In this document: piece after piece, positions 23,554-34,785 of the stretch | How positions within the stretch are numbered: the first letter of the stretch is position 1 | How the letters are laid out: every line of letters starts with the position of its first letter | Source: Allomyces arbusculus | Taxonomy: Eukaryota; Blastocladiomycota; Blastocladiomycetes; Blastocladiales; Blastocladiaceae | Direction: 5' to 3' | Assembly: GCA_027604705.1 (NCBI GenBank) | Contig: JADHYV010000002.1 | Coordinates: forward strand, 916,401 to 980,400 | DNA: 64,000 bases | The notes under the pieces: model-generated | What the model was told of the DNA's origin: nothing | Seen by the model: the letters and a program-made list of their open reading frames with translations, nothing else | The model's database searches: none | Program-made: the position numbers and the translations under genes

Positions 23554-26500
23554 AGTTGATGGGGTGATGGGTGATGGTGGGGGGTGGTGGGGGGTGTTGG
23601 CGAAAGCCGCGCGCGCGAGTGTGCAACGACGGGGAAGGCGTGGGTTCTGCGGGCAGCAAGACCAGCACAGCGTCGCGGCTTGGCTTCGACTTCGACTTGG
23701 CGTGGGTTGGAGACACCGACGACGGGCCCGCGTTACTGGAGAGCGGGAGCGAGAGCGTGTGCGTGCGCAGTGGGGGATCGGGTTCGTCAACGACCCAACC
23801 AGCGTGGGGGCGTTGCCGGTATTTATGGGCGAGGGCAGGCCGACGTGTGCCGACCGACCGGACAGCCTGCGGCGGCGGCGCGGCGCGCGCGCGTGCATGT
23901 CCCCGACCCGACCAGGACATACAACGCCTGCTAGGACGCGCACGCCCGGGGCGGACCAAAGTGGGCGCAGGATCAGCGCTTGCGTGCAAGCAACAGGGGC
24001 AGGAAATGGCCGCGATCAACAACCCATGGGCCGACCGAGGCATGCCCCGAACTGACCTTGACAGATCCCGCACTGCGTGCCTTGAGGCGGGGCCCACTCC
24101 CCCATGGTCGAGCGGCGACGACCGCGCACACGCGCAACAGCCGGAACGTCAGCGCGCGCGCCGTCGCCTTGTTTGCGGCGAAAGTGGGCATGGTCCGGGG
24201 GTTGGTGACTGTGCGCGCGCTGGTGCGCGCCAGCGCCTGCAGAAGGCAGAGTCGTCGCGCGCGCGACCAATCAACGACAAACCCCGGGCCTTGGCCAACA
24301 CGCGCGTAGGAACGACACTTTGTCGACGTCGTCGTCGAGTGTCTCCACCGTCGAGACGGACGAACGACGCGTCCACGCGTGCCGCGTGGCAGGCCGCTCG
24401 TGTATGCGTGCATGCGCATGCGAGGTGACCTCTAAGTGCCGCGTACGCGTCTCCCCGGCCCCGCCACCGTCTCGAGGAGCAGACACGGCGCGCCGTCGTG
24501 TCCCCGGCAAGCGGTCTTGGTGCGACCTACGTACGCCGCGCTGGTTTTGGGTCGGTCAACTAACGCGTCGGGCCTTGATCCGCAATCGTCTCGCGTCGCG
24601 TCGCGCCGCGTCACGGCCGACACCGTCCTCCTCCACCGCGTGCGATTATGACTGCGGGTTGCGGCACGTTCGATGCAGCTCGCTCTGAACACTGACCCGA
24701 GTTGAGTTGATTGTTCGCGACGACGCGCACTGAGCAAACCATCTGCACCAAAAGAGACGCGTTCTGTTCGCCACCTTCTTGTGGAACCCCATCACCATCC
24801 GACCACATCCAACGCCGCGCACATCGCGATGGAGAGCGCCGCGCACACCACGATGGAGACCGGTAGGCATGCTATGATTTGGTCAACCATTATTGCTCGA
24901 CGCGTCCGACGCACTCGCTCGCGCAAGCGCGTCGTCGCCTTCGGCGCGATGAGCTGAACAGCTCGTCGTCATGGCACGTTGGGAGGCGCACTTGCAATGA
25001 ACTGGTCATTGCCCTCTCGGCGACGTTGGCATGGCATGGACGCGCTTCGCGGGGCGCGCCGCTGGTGGGCAAATCGGCCCGCGCCCATGCATGCGCGTGA
25101 ACAGCGAGAAGCAAAGCAGCGAACACGGGCGGGGCGGACCGATTTGTTCGATGAAACGAGGTGCAAGCCTGTTGTTCGCATCCGCCCAAGCTGTTCGCAC
25201 CGTCCGCGCCGCCCTGGCTGGTGACGGCGTCATCGTTGTCGTTTTGGCTGCCCGATGAGCGCATATCGAGGGAGGTATGGCCGCGCGCGTACAGACGTGT
25301 CAAACAATGAGTCCGGTGCTGGTGGGGTGTTGAATCGTTGGACGACGTATGTATGTCCTGGGTGCGTGCCATTTCGACAATGGTTGCCGTTTGCTTTTGC
25401 CCTCCCTTGTGGAGAGATTATTGTTCGCAGCGCAACGTGGTCGTCGATCCGCGCGACGCGCGAAACGTTAAATCTAGAACGCGTCGGTCGCACAGTAGTA
25501 CCAAACGGTCGGGTGGAGAATGGGTCCGTATTGCGTATCGGCGATTGAGACGCGATGTTTGGGCGGACGGTGGCGGGCGATCATGGTTGCCATCGAAATC
25601 CAAGCAAACGGGACGCGATCGTGTCAGTGCGTGCGTGAACTACGGTGAAATACATATGCGCTTACGTGCTCTGCCGCGTATTGCACGCGTTGGTTGCTTT
25701 GCTTGTTGGCGAGTTGGTTGGATGTTGGTGACAGCTGTTCATACGTGGACGAGGTGATGAGGATCACAACTCGAGACACCCGCGCGGCCCCCTCAAGTCA
25801 CCCGACAGAGCTGCCTCTCGACGCGTAGCTGTTTCTACAAGATTCCTATCATCATTGCCCGCCCAGCTAATCGCATGCGAGGCCCCAAGCGAATTACGCT
25901 CGGGTGAAGTATTTAACCCTTGGTGGCGGTCAACAAAGCGGCGCTGGTGGCAGCAACAGTCCAAGCGGCGTCCAGCCGCGTTAGGATCGCAGTCGGCGCC
26001 GTGCAGGCGCCTGCTCGATGTGCGACCGGGGCCACTCGCTCTGGATCATCTCGAGAATTGCAAAGCACGCGAGGATCAGTGGTGATCAATTAAATATCGT
26101 GCCTGTGCGCCAGTTCCGGAGGCGCCCCTTCCACGCTGCCAGCATAACAGATCGACGCGATTTCCGAGAACCATAGGGTGGAAAGTGTTGGCGCTGGCGT
26201 TCTCGATTGACTGGTCATGATCTTGACGCGCGGTTGTCTGCAGAGCGGGATCCATCAAGGATCACGGCGCGAGGTTGAGCTCTGTGGGTGGACCCGCCCT
26301 ATTGATAGTGTGCAAGTTGACGTGTCTCTGACTGCCGATCAATTTTTCTGTGCTGGACCTGATCCGGACCCGCGCGCGCGATTTGAGAAATGACGGGCGA
26401 GAGCCGAATAAGCATGCGGTCGAGGAAATGGCCGCGCTTGGCGCGCTATCTGCTGTGCCTCGCGCTCAACGTGTGAACTCCGATGTGCCTCGCGCTCAAC

Positions 26501-27067
26501 AAATTATCCTCCGTGCAGTGGTGCACGCACATTTGACTCTCTGTTTCTAAATCCAATCAACCGGCGGTTACGCTTGGTCATCCGTGGGGGATGATCGAAA
26601 GCCCATCACGCAAGTTGGCCCGTCTTGCCCTTGCAGGCCTGCTTGTCGCCTCGAACGCGCGAAGACACCAAGGTATACGTCCATTTCCAACAGATAGAAC
26701 ACGAAAAAGAACAGGAAATGGCAACAACGAAAACACGGCTCTGCTTGCGCGGAGAGCTTCGTCCGCTGAGATCTCGACCAGGACGACCAGTCGAGCCGAG
26801 ACGCACGCCCCGAGCTAAAGACCAATCAATACGTCTGCGCATGAAGCTCAAAAAAAGATTGTTCAGCGTGGTGCAAACATGGAGGGGGAATGGAGGTCAA
26901 CCACGACCCGCCACCAACAAGACAAGGCAAAAAGAAACGGGGGGACATGAGGGATGAGGAAATGTGCATGTGCATGGCGGGAAACAAATTGGCGGTCACA
27001 GGGATGACATGTTGGGTGTGGGTGGCAACGACACGCAAACTCCGTGCGAGGAATGTCTCATCATCTA
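23554..27067. other. 3.5-kb stretch without a supportable gene
   Basis: This is the longest gene-free interval here. The many short open frames on both strands are Arg/Ala-rich shadows with no splice-compatible partners. From about 24700 the sequence is less GC-rich than the coding parts. A 17-bp direct repeat (26454-26470 and 26484-26500) was seen. I found no tRNA cloverleaf by eye, no terminal repeats and no transposase-like frame. It could be long regulatory DNA of the flanking regulators, a decayed element, or an unrecognised non-coding RNA. Confidence 0.4.
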
Positions 27068-29183
27068 TCAACCGAACCGATGCCCGCCCTCGCTTGCTTC
27101 GCCCGGCCCGGCCGGCTTGTTGTTCGAATCCACGAGCGCGGCCGCTGAGGGCATCGGCGACTGCACAATCGACATCGGGTCGGCGAGCAGCTCACGCGCC
27201 AACGAATCAATCGACATAAGCGACCACGTCTTCTCGGTATGGCTTGACCGATCGCCACTCCCGCCAACACCGGTCAGCGCAGCCGACGGCACCGCCGCGG
27301 CCGACGCCGCCGCACCTCCACCACTACTCCCACTATTATCCGCCGAACTGAGCCGCGCAAGCCGGCGATTCGGTGCGCGCACAACCTGGTCCGGCATCAG
27401 CGACTGCAAGAGCGGATGGTCCATTGGGAACTCGTCAATCGACATGGCTGACCCGCGCAGTGCCGAGAGTCGCGGGTGCGGGTGCGACCCGGGCCCGCCC
27501 ATCATGAACGACGACCGCGGCCGCGACGACGAGATGCCCGCGACGGCACCACCTGCCGCGTCTGGGTCCGGCAACGTGCCCATGACCCGATCAAGAGTAC
27601 GCCCGTCAATCGACATGGCGTCGTCGTTCTGGCCGTCGTAGAAGGTCGGCCCGCCGTCCTGTGCGGCAGTCGCACGCAGGGCGCCCGCGGGGACAGAAGC
27701 CGACTGGTGGTAGAAAGCGGCGAGTTCCGGGTCGAGGGCCGGCCCCGCGGCGGTGGTAGGGGCAGCGGCGTACGGGTCGGTGGGCGCGCTCGGGTGGAAG
27801 AAATTGGCTGCGGGTGGGGGCGCAGCCATGGGCGTGTGCGTCGCCGACGAGACCGCGGCAGCTGCGGTCGCGGCGGCGATGCGCGCCGACAGCATCTGTT
27901 CAATGGACATGGTCGGCGCGGGCGCATGGTGGAAGGCACCGCCCTCGGCCGCGGGCGCGACCGCGTCGGACCCACGTCGCGAATGGCCACCGCCGGGGGC
28001 GACGGGTGATGGGTGCCGCGCGACGGGGAGCGGTGCCAGCGCGAGCCCACCACCACCAGAGAGCGGAGAGACGCCCTGCGGCGAGTTGGACATGGCGCGG
28101 TCCACGGCAGCGCCGTGCGGCGAGTGCACCACGAGAACGTTGGCGGGCGACGCCGACCGCGACTTTTCGCGCACGGAACGTGACGCCGCGGGCCAGGCCT
28201 GCGGCGTCGGGGCATTGCTCGTCGACGGCGGCTCGGTCGCGTCGGCGTGGACCATGGAAGAGTACATGGCGTCTTGCTCGTCGCCGTGGGTCATGAGTTG
28301 CGCCGAGAGCTCGGCCAAACTGGGTAGGGCCCCACCCGACGCGATCGACGACGGCGGCGGCGGTGTGCCCTGCGTGTCGTAGGTTTCAGTCGTCTGCGCC
28401 GTGGTGTGGCTGAGCGGTAGCGACGTGGCCGTCGCAACCGATTCCATGGACGCGGCCGACGACGCCACCGGTGGTTCGTTGGTTTCGGGCGCAGCGATAA
28501 AGTTGCCAAACGGCTGCGTCCCACCCGGCGGGAAGTAGGCCTGGAGGAGCGGGAACGTGTACGAGAGCCGCTTAATGAACGCGGCCGTGCTCGCTGGATC
28601 GTCCAACATCTCGAGTTTGATATCGACTTCCTCGTCCTGCGACGGCGGCTGATCGCCATTGCTGCGCTCGCCCGACTGGCGCTCACCCGTCTGGGGCTCG
28701 GGCCGCGTCAGCGACAGCCGGTCAAGCGTGCGCCGCACTTCATCCATGGCCTCGTCGTTGAACGTGACTGCTCCAAAGTCTTCCCGCTCGTGCGGTAGCT
28801 GGCCCATGCCCGGGAACACGCCTTGCTCGGCCGACGCGTCGTCGTTGATGAGCGCGTTGAGCGCCGTACTCCATTGCGCCGAACCCGATTCCGTCGCGGG
28901 AGCCGGGGTTGCAAAGGCCAGGTCCGACAGACCGAGCTGCGTGAGCACTTCGGGTGTGAGTCCCTGCGCAGCGAGCAAATCGGCCATGGAGTCCGACGCC
29001 GAGAAAGCGGGCGGCGACGGCTCCACCCCCGCATCAAATGCGGGACTGTGTTGCACGGGCGGCGGCAGCGGTGGGTTCGGATGCGATGGCGATGGGCCAC
29101 GGGCTTGGTGCGCGTGCGTTGTGGGCGACGACAGGAGTTCGTGCTGCTGTTGATGGTACCGTTGCTGCTGCTGGTGGTGGTGT

Positions 29184-29215
<32 letters not shown>

Positions 29216-29259
29216 GTAGTGCTGATGCTGCTGCTGTTGCATGAGCAGGTGCCGGTGCC

Positions 29260-29290
<31 letters not shown>

Positions 29291-30977
29291 CTGCGACGTG
29301 AGCGCCGCGACAATCGCCGCGGCCATGGTCGCCGTCTGCTGGCTGTTGTGCGGTGCGCCGCCCGCGGCACCAGCACTGGCCAAAACTTGCTGCGCGCTCT
29401 GGAACGCAACTTGCGCGAGATGCATTTGCCGACGGCGCGCAACGGCTGCGGCAGCAGCGGTCATGGCGGCCATGTTACCAGGCGTGACACCGGGGAACGC
29501 CGGCGGCGGGGGTGGTGGAGCCGCTGCACCCGACGCGTCGTGCGCGGGAGGCGGCGGCTGCGCGGCCTGTGGGGCGCCACGCAACGACCCACCGCGCGCA
29601 GCGAGTATCGCCGTGGCCGCGGCCATGACGACCGGGTTCATCATCATATTGGGTGTGGATGCACTGCGTTGCGGCTGTTGTTGCGGTGGGTGCGGGAGGG
29701 CATTCGGCATCGGTGCAGCCTGCCGCGGCGGAACGACCGCGTGCGCGTGCGATGCCTGCGGCGGCGGCGGCACCGACTCGGGGTACGGCGAGACGCTGGC
29801 CGTTGATGCGGCGCCTGCCGATGCGGCGCGCGACACCGACGACGGCGTCGGTGCGTTCGTGAGAGACACGGACGGCTGGGTCGCTGACGGCGGCGGCGGC
29901 GGGAGTGTGGCCGTGGGCGTGCGCGACATCGCACCGGTGCGGCCAACGGCCGTCGGTGTCGGCTCGGCACTGCTCGACCCGGGCATCGAGTAGGTGTCGG
30001 TGGTCCCGTGCCGCTGCGGCGTGATCGGTGGCGTCTGCTGCGTCGGGTACATGGCGTGGTAGACGCCGGGATTCGAGCTTGGCGGGGGTGGTGGGGCGTG
30101 GCCCAACATGCTCCCGGGCGTCGCGGGCGCGCCGTACGCATGCATGTTCGGCTGGTGGTGCGGGTGCGGATGGGCATGCGCATGCGCGTGAGCGTGCTGG
30201 TGAGGGTGAGGGTGCGGATGCGGATGCGGGTGCGGGTGCGGGTGATGGCCATACGGCATGCTGTGGCCGTGCGCATGGCTCGCCGATTGGGCCGCGGCCG
30301 CGGCCGCGGCAGCAGCAGCAGCAGCAGCAGCGGCACTGGCGGCAGCGTGCACGACGGCGGTCGAGGCGGCACCAAAGGCCTCGTTCGCGTCGCGCTCAAA
30401 GAGCAAGAACCAGCTGGGCGTCTTGTAGACGCGCTCCATCATGTGCGCAACCTCCGGGTCATGGCGGTGCGCAAAGACGGCATCGACACAGATGCGGTGG
30501 TTGCGCAGGTGGCGCTTGACTTGGTCGCGGCGGTTGGTGCCGAGCGTGCAGCCCGGGCGCGGGCACCGGTAGGGCCGCTTGTTGAGGTGCTGCGTCTCGT
30601 TGTGCCGCGTCAGGTCGTGCTTGCGGCTAGAGGGGGAGGAGGAGGTGCGGGGGCATTGGGTGCGTTAGTGTGGTCGTGGGTGCGGCCGATCATGGGGGAT
30701 CGACCACCGCGTGGATTGAACACGGTGCCCCGCTCGTGCATCCATCCCGTGGGGACGGTGCCACAACCAAAACGCACCCGAAAATGCGCGGCGGGTCGCA
30801 CTCGTCACACACAAATTGCGTCGGCCCACCGTTGCCCGCGTCGCCATCGCCGCCCGGAGGCGGAGTCGTGCCATCGGCGTCGCCACCGTTACCGCCGCCG
30901 CCACCGCCGCCGCCGAGATGGGGAAGCGTGTGATCGGGCGGCGCGTAACCGGCATCGGATGCCGGCGGAGCCAGCAT
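27068..30977 (-). CDS. C2H2 zinc-finger protein, paralog B (Gln/His-rich)
   Basis: Exons 30977-30778 and 30626-27068 give 1252 residues; the ATG at 30977 is the first in frame (a TTG lies four codons upstream). After a poly-Gly stretch come two fingers: CDECDPPRIFG|RKHDL..H(4)H, interrupted by a 151-nt intron, and CPRPGC...HLRNH. A block FAHRHDPEV...MMERVYKTPSW follows directly, matching paralog A. The rest is low complexity: poly-Ala, a His-Pro dipeptide array (coding about 30140-30260), long Gln tracts (about 29160-29295), and Ser/Pro stretches with several repeated SIDEFP/MSIDG-type motifs near the C-terminus. Such tracts are typical of transcriptional activators. A nuclear regulatory role is inferred. 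Gln and His tracts could vary in length between strains. Confidence 0.88.
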
Positions 30978-32276
30978 GGCCAGCGTCAAATGTGGGGGAA
31001 TGAATGCGATGGGAATGCGAAGTGCGGGAGCAACAGTGCGACTCGTTCAGGGACCAGCGCGGCGGCGCGGTCGCACGGGGCCGGGAACGCGATTGCAGGC
31101 CGTGGTCGCGGCACCAATGGGCGCAGGCCGCACGCGCGCGCACCGCACACGCGAGCAATCCAAGGTCAGGGACGCGGGCCGTTGACGTTGACACGGCGCC
31201 TCGTTGGTGCGGTGAGGGCGCGAGCGATGGCCTTGGTGACGTGGGCGCGTCGGCGTCGCCTTGGTGTCGGGCTGGCGGTGGTGGTGGTGGCGGCGGTGGT
31301 GGTGGTGGTGGTGGTGGTGGTGGTGCAGCACGCGGTCGAGCTCGCGGTTGCGGCGCGCGTGCAGTGTAGTGCGTAGAGTGCTGGTGGACCGCGTCGAGCC
31401 GAGGCGACGGGTCGGCAGAGACGAGGACGACAAGCTCGACGACGTGGTGCGATTGATGGCGACGAGGGACGAATAGCGGTGAACGCTCGCGGCCACGTTC
31501 TGATCGACGTTGGGCAAAGCGACGCCCAAAGAAAAACCCAAACGAACCAAGCGCAAGCTTTTGCCCTTGCGGCCCATGCCATGCACTCACACGTGCAAGA
31601 TGGGCTTGCCCCGCTGAGCCACTCTGTCGCAGCAGATCTGACAGGCCGCCCACCGCGCGTTTGCGTCACTGCTGCTCAAGACGAGGCCGCCAGCCGTCGC
31701 CACTGTTGCCATCGTTTTCCATCGCCCGCCGCCCGGTTGGCCAACGCCACTTCCAGCGCGGCGTCTGGCCCTGCACGCGCTTGCCGCCCCCGCAATACGG
31801 CGCCTGTACCTGCCTTGACGTCGGCAGGGTGCCAAACTGGGCGGGCCCGGTCTCGAAATCGAACACATCACACGTTGAAGCATCAACTTGCGACCCTCGC
31901 TCGGCCCGTCGAATCCAAGAACGGGTGTGGCAAGAGATCATTCATGGTCGCGCTGCAGAGACTGGACCAACGTCGCGCCTCCTCATTGAACGAAACAACA
32001 AGATCAGTTCGGCGACATCCGGTCAAATTTCGATTGAGCCAAGTCGTTACACCAGTCCGCGCGCACGCATGCTCCAATCTCTGGTTTGTTTTCGGACGTA
32101 CATCCTTACATTGACAAGAGACAAACCCCCGCCACCCTTTCGTTGTGTCCCTGTGCGCGCGCAATGTCACGGCGAACCACGGACCCCTGCTATAAGACGC
32201 ACGGCCCGCGCGCGCTTTCGCATCCTTTCCTCCTCCCTTCCCGTGCACGCTCCCCGCCTAGCATCCTTGCTCAAAC
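30978..32276. other. Divergent promoter region between zinc-finger B and the amine oxidase
   Basis: The upstream regions of two divergent genes, 1.3 kb in total. It contains the GGT microsatellite listed separately. No convincing gene was seen. Confidence 0.45.
31276..31325. repeat. (GGT)n microsatellite
   Basis: About sixteen near-perfect GGT/GGC triplets lie in the divergent intergenic region. They create open frames of Val, Gly or Trp on one strand and His, Pro or Thr on the other that should not be read as genes. Confidence 0.9.
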
Positions 32277-34308
32277 ATGGCTCGCGTCTTTTCGCGCGCA
32301 CGTCGCGCATCGCGCCCAGTCGCCGCGACCCATGCCGTGACCCATGCGCTCCTGCTCCTCGCCGTCCTGCTCGTCTCGACGGCCACGATCGCCGTGCACG
32401 CCGCACCCAAGAACCAGATCAAGACCAAGGTCCTGATCCTCGGCGCCGGTGTCGCAGGCGTCTCGGCCGCACGCGCTCTGAACGCGCGCAACATCACCGA
32501 CTTTTTGATTCTCGAAGCGCAGGACGTGATTGGCGGCCGCTTGAAGCAGGCGCAGCTCGGCGACGTCAAGATCGAGGGTGTGTTGAGATGTGCATTGGTT
32601 GGTACCAAATCGTGCGAGCAGGCGCTGATTTGGGTCTTGATCTCTTCTCGCGTAGCTGGCGGCAACTGGGTCGAGGGTGTTGGTGGCAAGACCGAGAACC
32701 CGATTTGGACGCTGGCCAAAAAGTACGGCCTCAAGACAATCAAGACCGACTTTGACGACCGCATTGTCATCAAGTCGGACGGCACGCTCGACACATCCGA
32801 CGTGGCCGACGAGTGGGAGGAGAAGTTCAAGAAGGCGCAGGAGATTGTCGCCGATCACGCTCGGCGTGGTCTTCAAGACATTTCGGTGCGCACGGCCTTG
32901 CAAATGGCCGGCTGGCGGAACAAGTCGCCGCTTCACGACCTCTAGTACGTGCTTTCGTTGTGCGGTTGTTCATTTTTCCACGCTATCGCGGCGATTTCTG
33001 ACCAGTCGAACCTCTGCACTTGAACAGCGAATACCAGGCAAGTTGTGCAAGTGTTCATTTTTCCACGCTATCGCGGCGATCTCCTAAAAGCTCTGGAAAT
33101 AAGTAGGAGATCGACTATGAATACGCTAGCGACGCGTCCATCAACTCGGGCTTCTACACGGCCGACGGTGACACTTGTACGCGTGTTCTCCGCCAGCACC
33201 ATGCACATTCGCCCTCTGCCCGCCGAGCACTGACGAATGACGATTTCTACCCCTCGTTTGCTCCTCCCCCCCCCCCCCCCCTCCCTCATCCAGTCGAAGA
33301 ATACGGCGAGGACAACTACTTTGTCACCGACCAGCGCGGGTACAAGCTGATTGCTGAGAAGCTACTCGAGGAGGCGAAGGCTACGACCAAGGTGCACTTC
33401 AACAAGCGCGTCACCGACGTGGCCTACGACAAGACGGGCGTGACCGTCACGACGCGCGACGGGTGCACCTACCGCGCCGACTATGTGATTTCGACGTTTG
33501 CGCTCGGCGTCTACCAGGAGAATGAGGTTAAGTTCACGCCGGCGCTGCCCGAGTGGAAAACCGAAGCGCTCTACAAGTTCCACATCGAGGACTACCAAAA
33601 GATCTTCCTTAACTTCCCTTACCAGTGGTGGTCGAACCACACGTTCACGCTGTTTGCGAGGTGCGCGAGTTTCTCCACCCCGTCGCGATTGTCGCCCATG
33701 CGCACAAGCTAACGTTCCATTGGTCCAAATCGAACAGCGAGCGCAAGGGCTACTACCCGATTTTCCAGAACGTCATGGCCGCCGGGTACATGCCCAAGTC
33801 GGCAGATGGCAAACGCAACATCTTTATGGTCACGCTCACAGGCAACGAGGCCGTCCGCGCCGAACGGCTCACCGATGCGCAAATCATTGACGAGATCATG
33901 GCGGTGCTCAGCCGAATGTATCCCAAACAGACGATTCCGCGCCCGACCGCGGCCGTGATCCCGCGGTGGAAGTCGGACCCGCTCTTCCACGGGTCCTTTA
34001 CCAACTGGCCGCTCGGTATGACCGTCGAGTCGTGGGAGAACTTGGTCGCGCCGCTCAACAAGCGCTTCTTCTTCTCGGGCGAAATGGCGAGCTTGAATCA
34101 GTTCGGGTACGTGCACGGCGCGCTCAATGCCGGTGCCGAGACGGCAGACCAGGTCGCGCAATGCGTGATGGGTAAGTGCCCGCGGTTCAAGTATTATCCG
34201 GCGGGGCTTAAGGCGTGCGCGCAGCACGCGACCACGCTGCGTCGTCGCACGGACGGGCCGCGTGGGCACGTCGTCATGTCGACGGGCCAGCAGGGGGTGG
34301 AGATGTAG
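32277..34308 (+). CDS. Secreted FAD-dependent amine (polyamine) oxidase
   Basis: The flavoenzyme family oxidises polyamines to aldehyde, amine and H2O2. Exons 32277-32577, 32656-32944, 33028-33037, 33107-33176, 33294-33660 and 33738-34308 give 535 residues. A basic N-terminus and hydrophobic core (THALLLLAVLLV) ending AVHA form a signal peptide or anchor. The FAD-binding Rossmann motif VLILGAGVAGVSAARAL starts near residue 52 and ends EAQDVIGGR. GGNWVEGVGG, DYEYASDASIN, ADYVISTFALGVYQ and ASERKGYYPIFQ follow in family order, and the C-terminus has FFSGEMAS...GYVHGALNAG, the second FAD contact. Exon 3 is a 10-nt micro-exon; its downstream intron uses a GC donor (CAG|GCAAGT). A 29-bp repeat occurs in both introns flanking it. 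No obvious lesion was seen. Substrate is not predictable from sequence. Confidence 0.9.
32967..33080 (+). repeat. 29-bp direct repeat in the two introns around the amine-oxidase micro-exon
   Basis: Identical 29-base copies occupy 32967-32995 (intron 2) and 33052-33080 (intron 3), 85 bases apart, with a 10-nt exon at 33028-33037 between them. The copies are AT-rich at the left end and end in GCGGCGAT. Confidence 0.95.
33266..33281 (+). repeat. C16 homopolymer inside amine-oxidase intron 4
   Basis: Sixteen consecutive C residues act as the pyrimidine tract shortly before the acceptor CATCCAG at 33293. Confidence 0.9.
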
Positions 34309-34785
34309 GCACGCGACTCGGGGCGCGTGTTGGAAGACCTAGACCGCGTAGATGCCCGTATTTTCCCTTGTTCAGATTTTGCAGAAACGACCTCTTTGCA
34401 TTTTTGATTGATGATCTTGTTATGCTGCCATTTCCCCACCCTGAAACGGGTGCGTGCGCGTCCGTGTGCTTCCTGCTCCTCGAAACAACAATCGAGAACA
34501 CAGGCAGAGAAGTGTTTTTGTGTTGGCATCGACGCCACTTCAAGTGCTGTTGTCGGTGCGCCATCTTTCGCCAATTTCTATTGTCCTCAAGCCGACACAG
34601 CGCTGCAGCCATTGCGAATACGATCCTCTCCACCACCTTGCTCTCCTCTCCTCCCTACGAGACGTGCGCGCCGTCGTGCAGCGGGTTGCGTCCGCCAGTA
34701 CTTGCCCTGCGATTGTGATTCCTGACGCGGCACTCGCACGATCACGACAACAATCAGACAATTATCAACGCGTTTCTGGTTCAGC
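34309..34785. other. Intergenic between amine oxidase and membrane protein
   Basis: It holds the 3' flank of the oxidase and the promoter of the next plus-strand gene. No feature was recognised. Confidence 0.45.

Noticed and set aside
23571-24428. 285-codon plus-strand frame upstream of the unknown 320-residue gene
   Set aside because: No plausible start context, no domain, and Arg/Ala/Gly shadow composition; it overlaps the first exon's promoter region.
30180-30260. GGGTGC-type repeats suspected to be a minisatellite or CRISPR-like array
   Set aside because: They are in-frame His-Pro codons within the zinc-finger B coding region. No CRISPR array of any kind was seen.
31250-31380. Trp/Val-rich open frames over the GGT microsatellite
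   Set aside because: They come from the simple repeat and have no support on either side.
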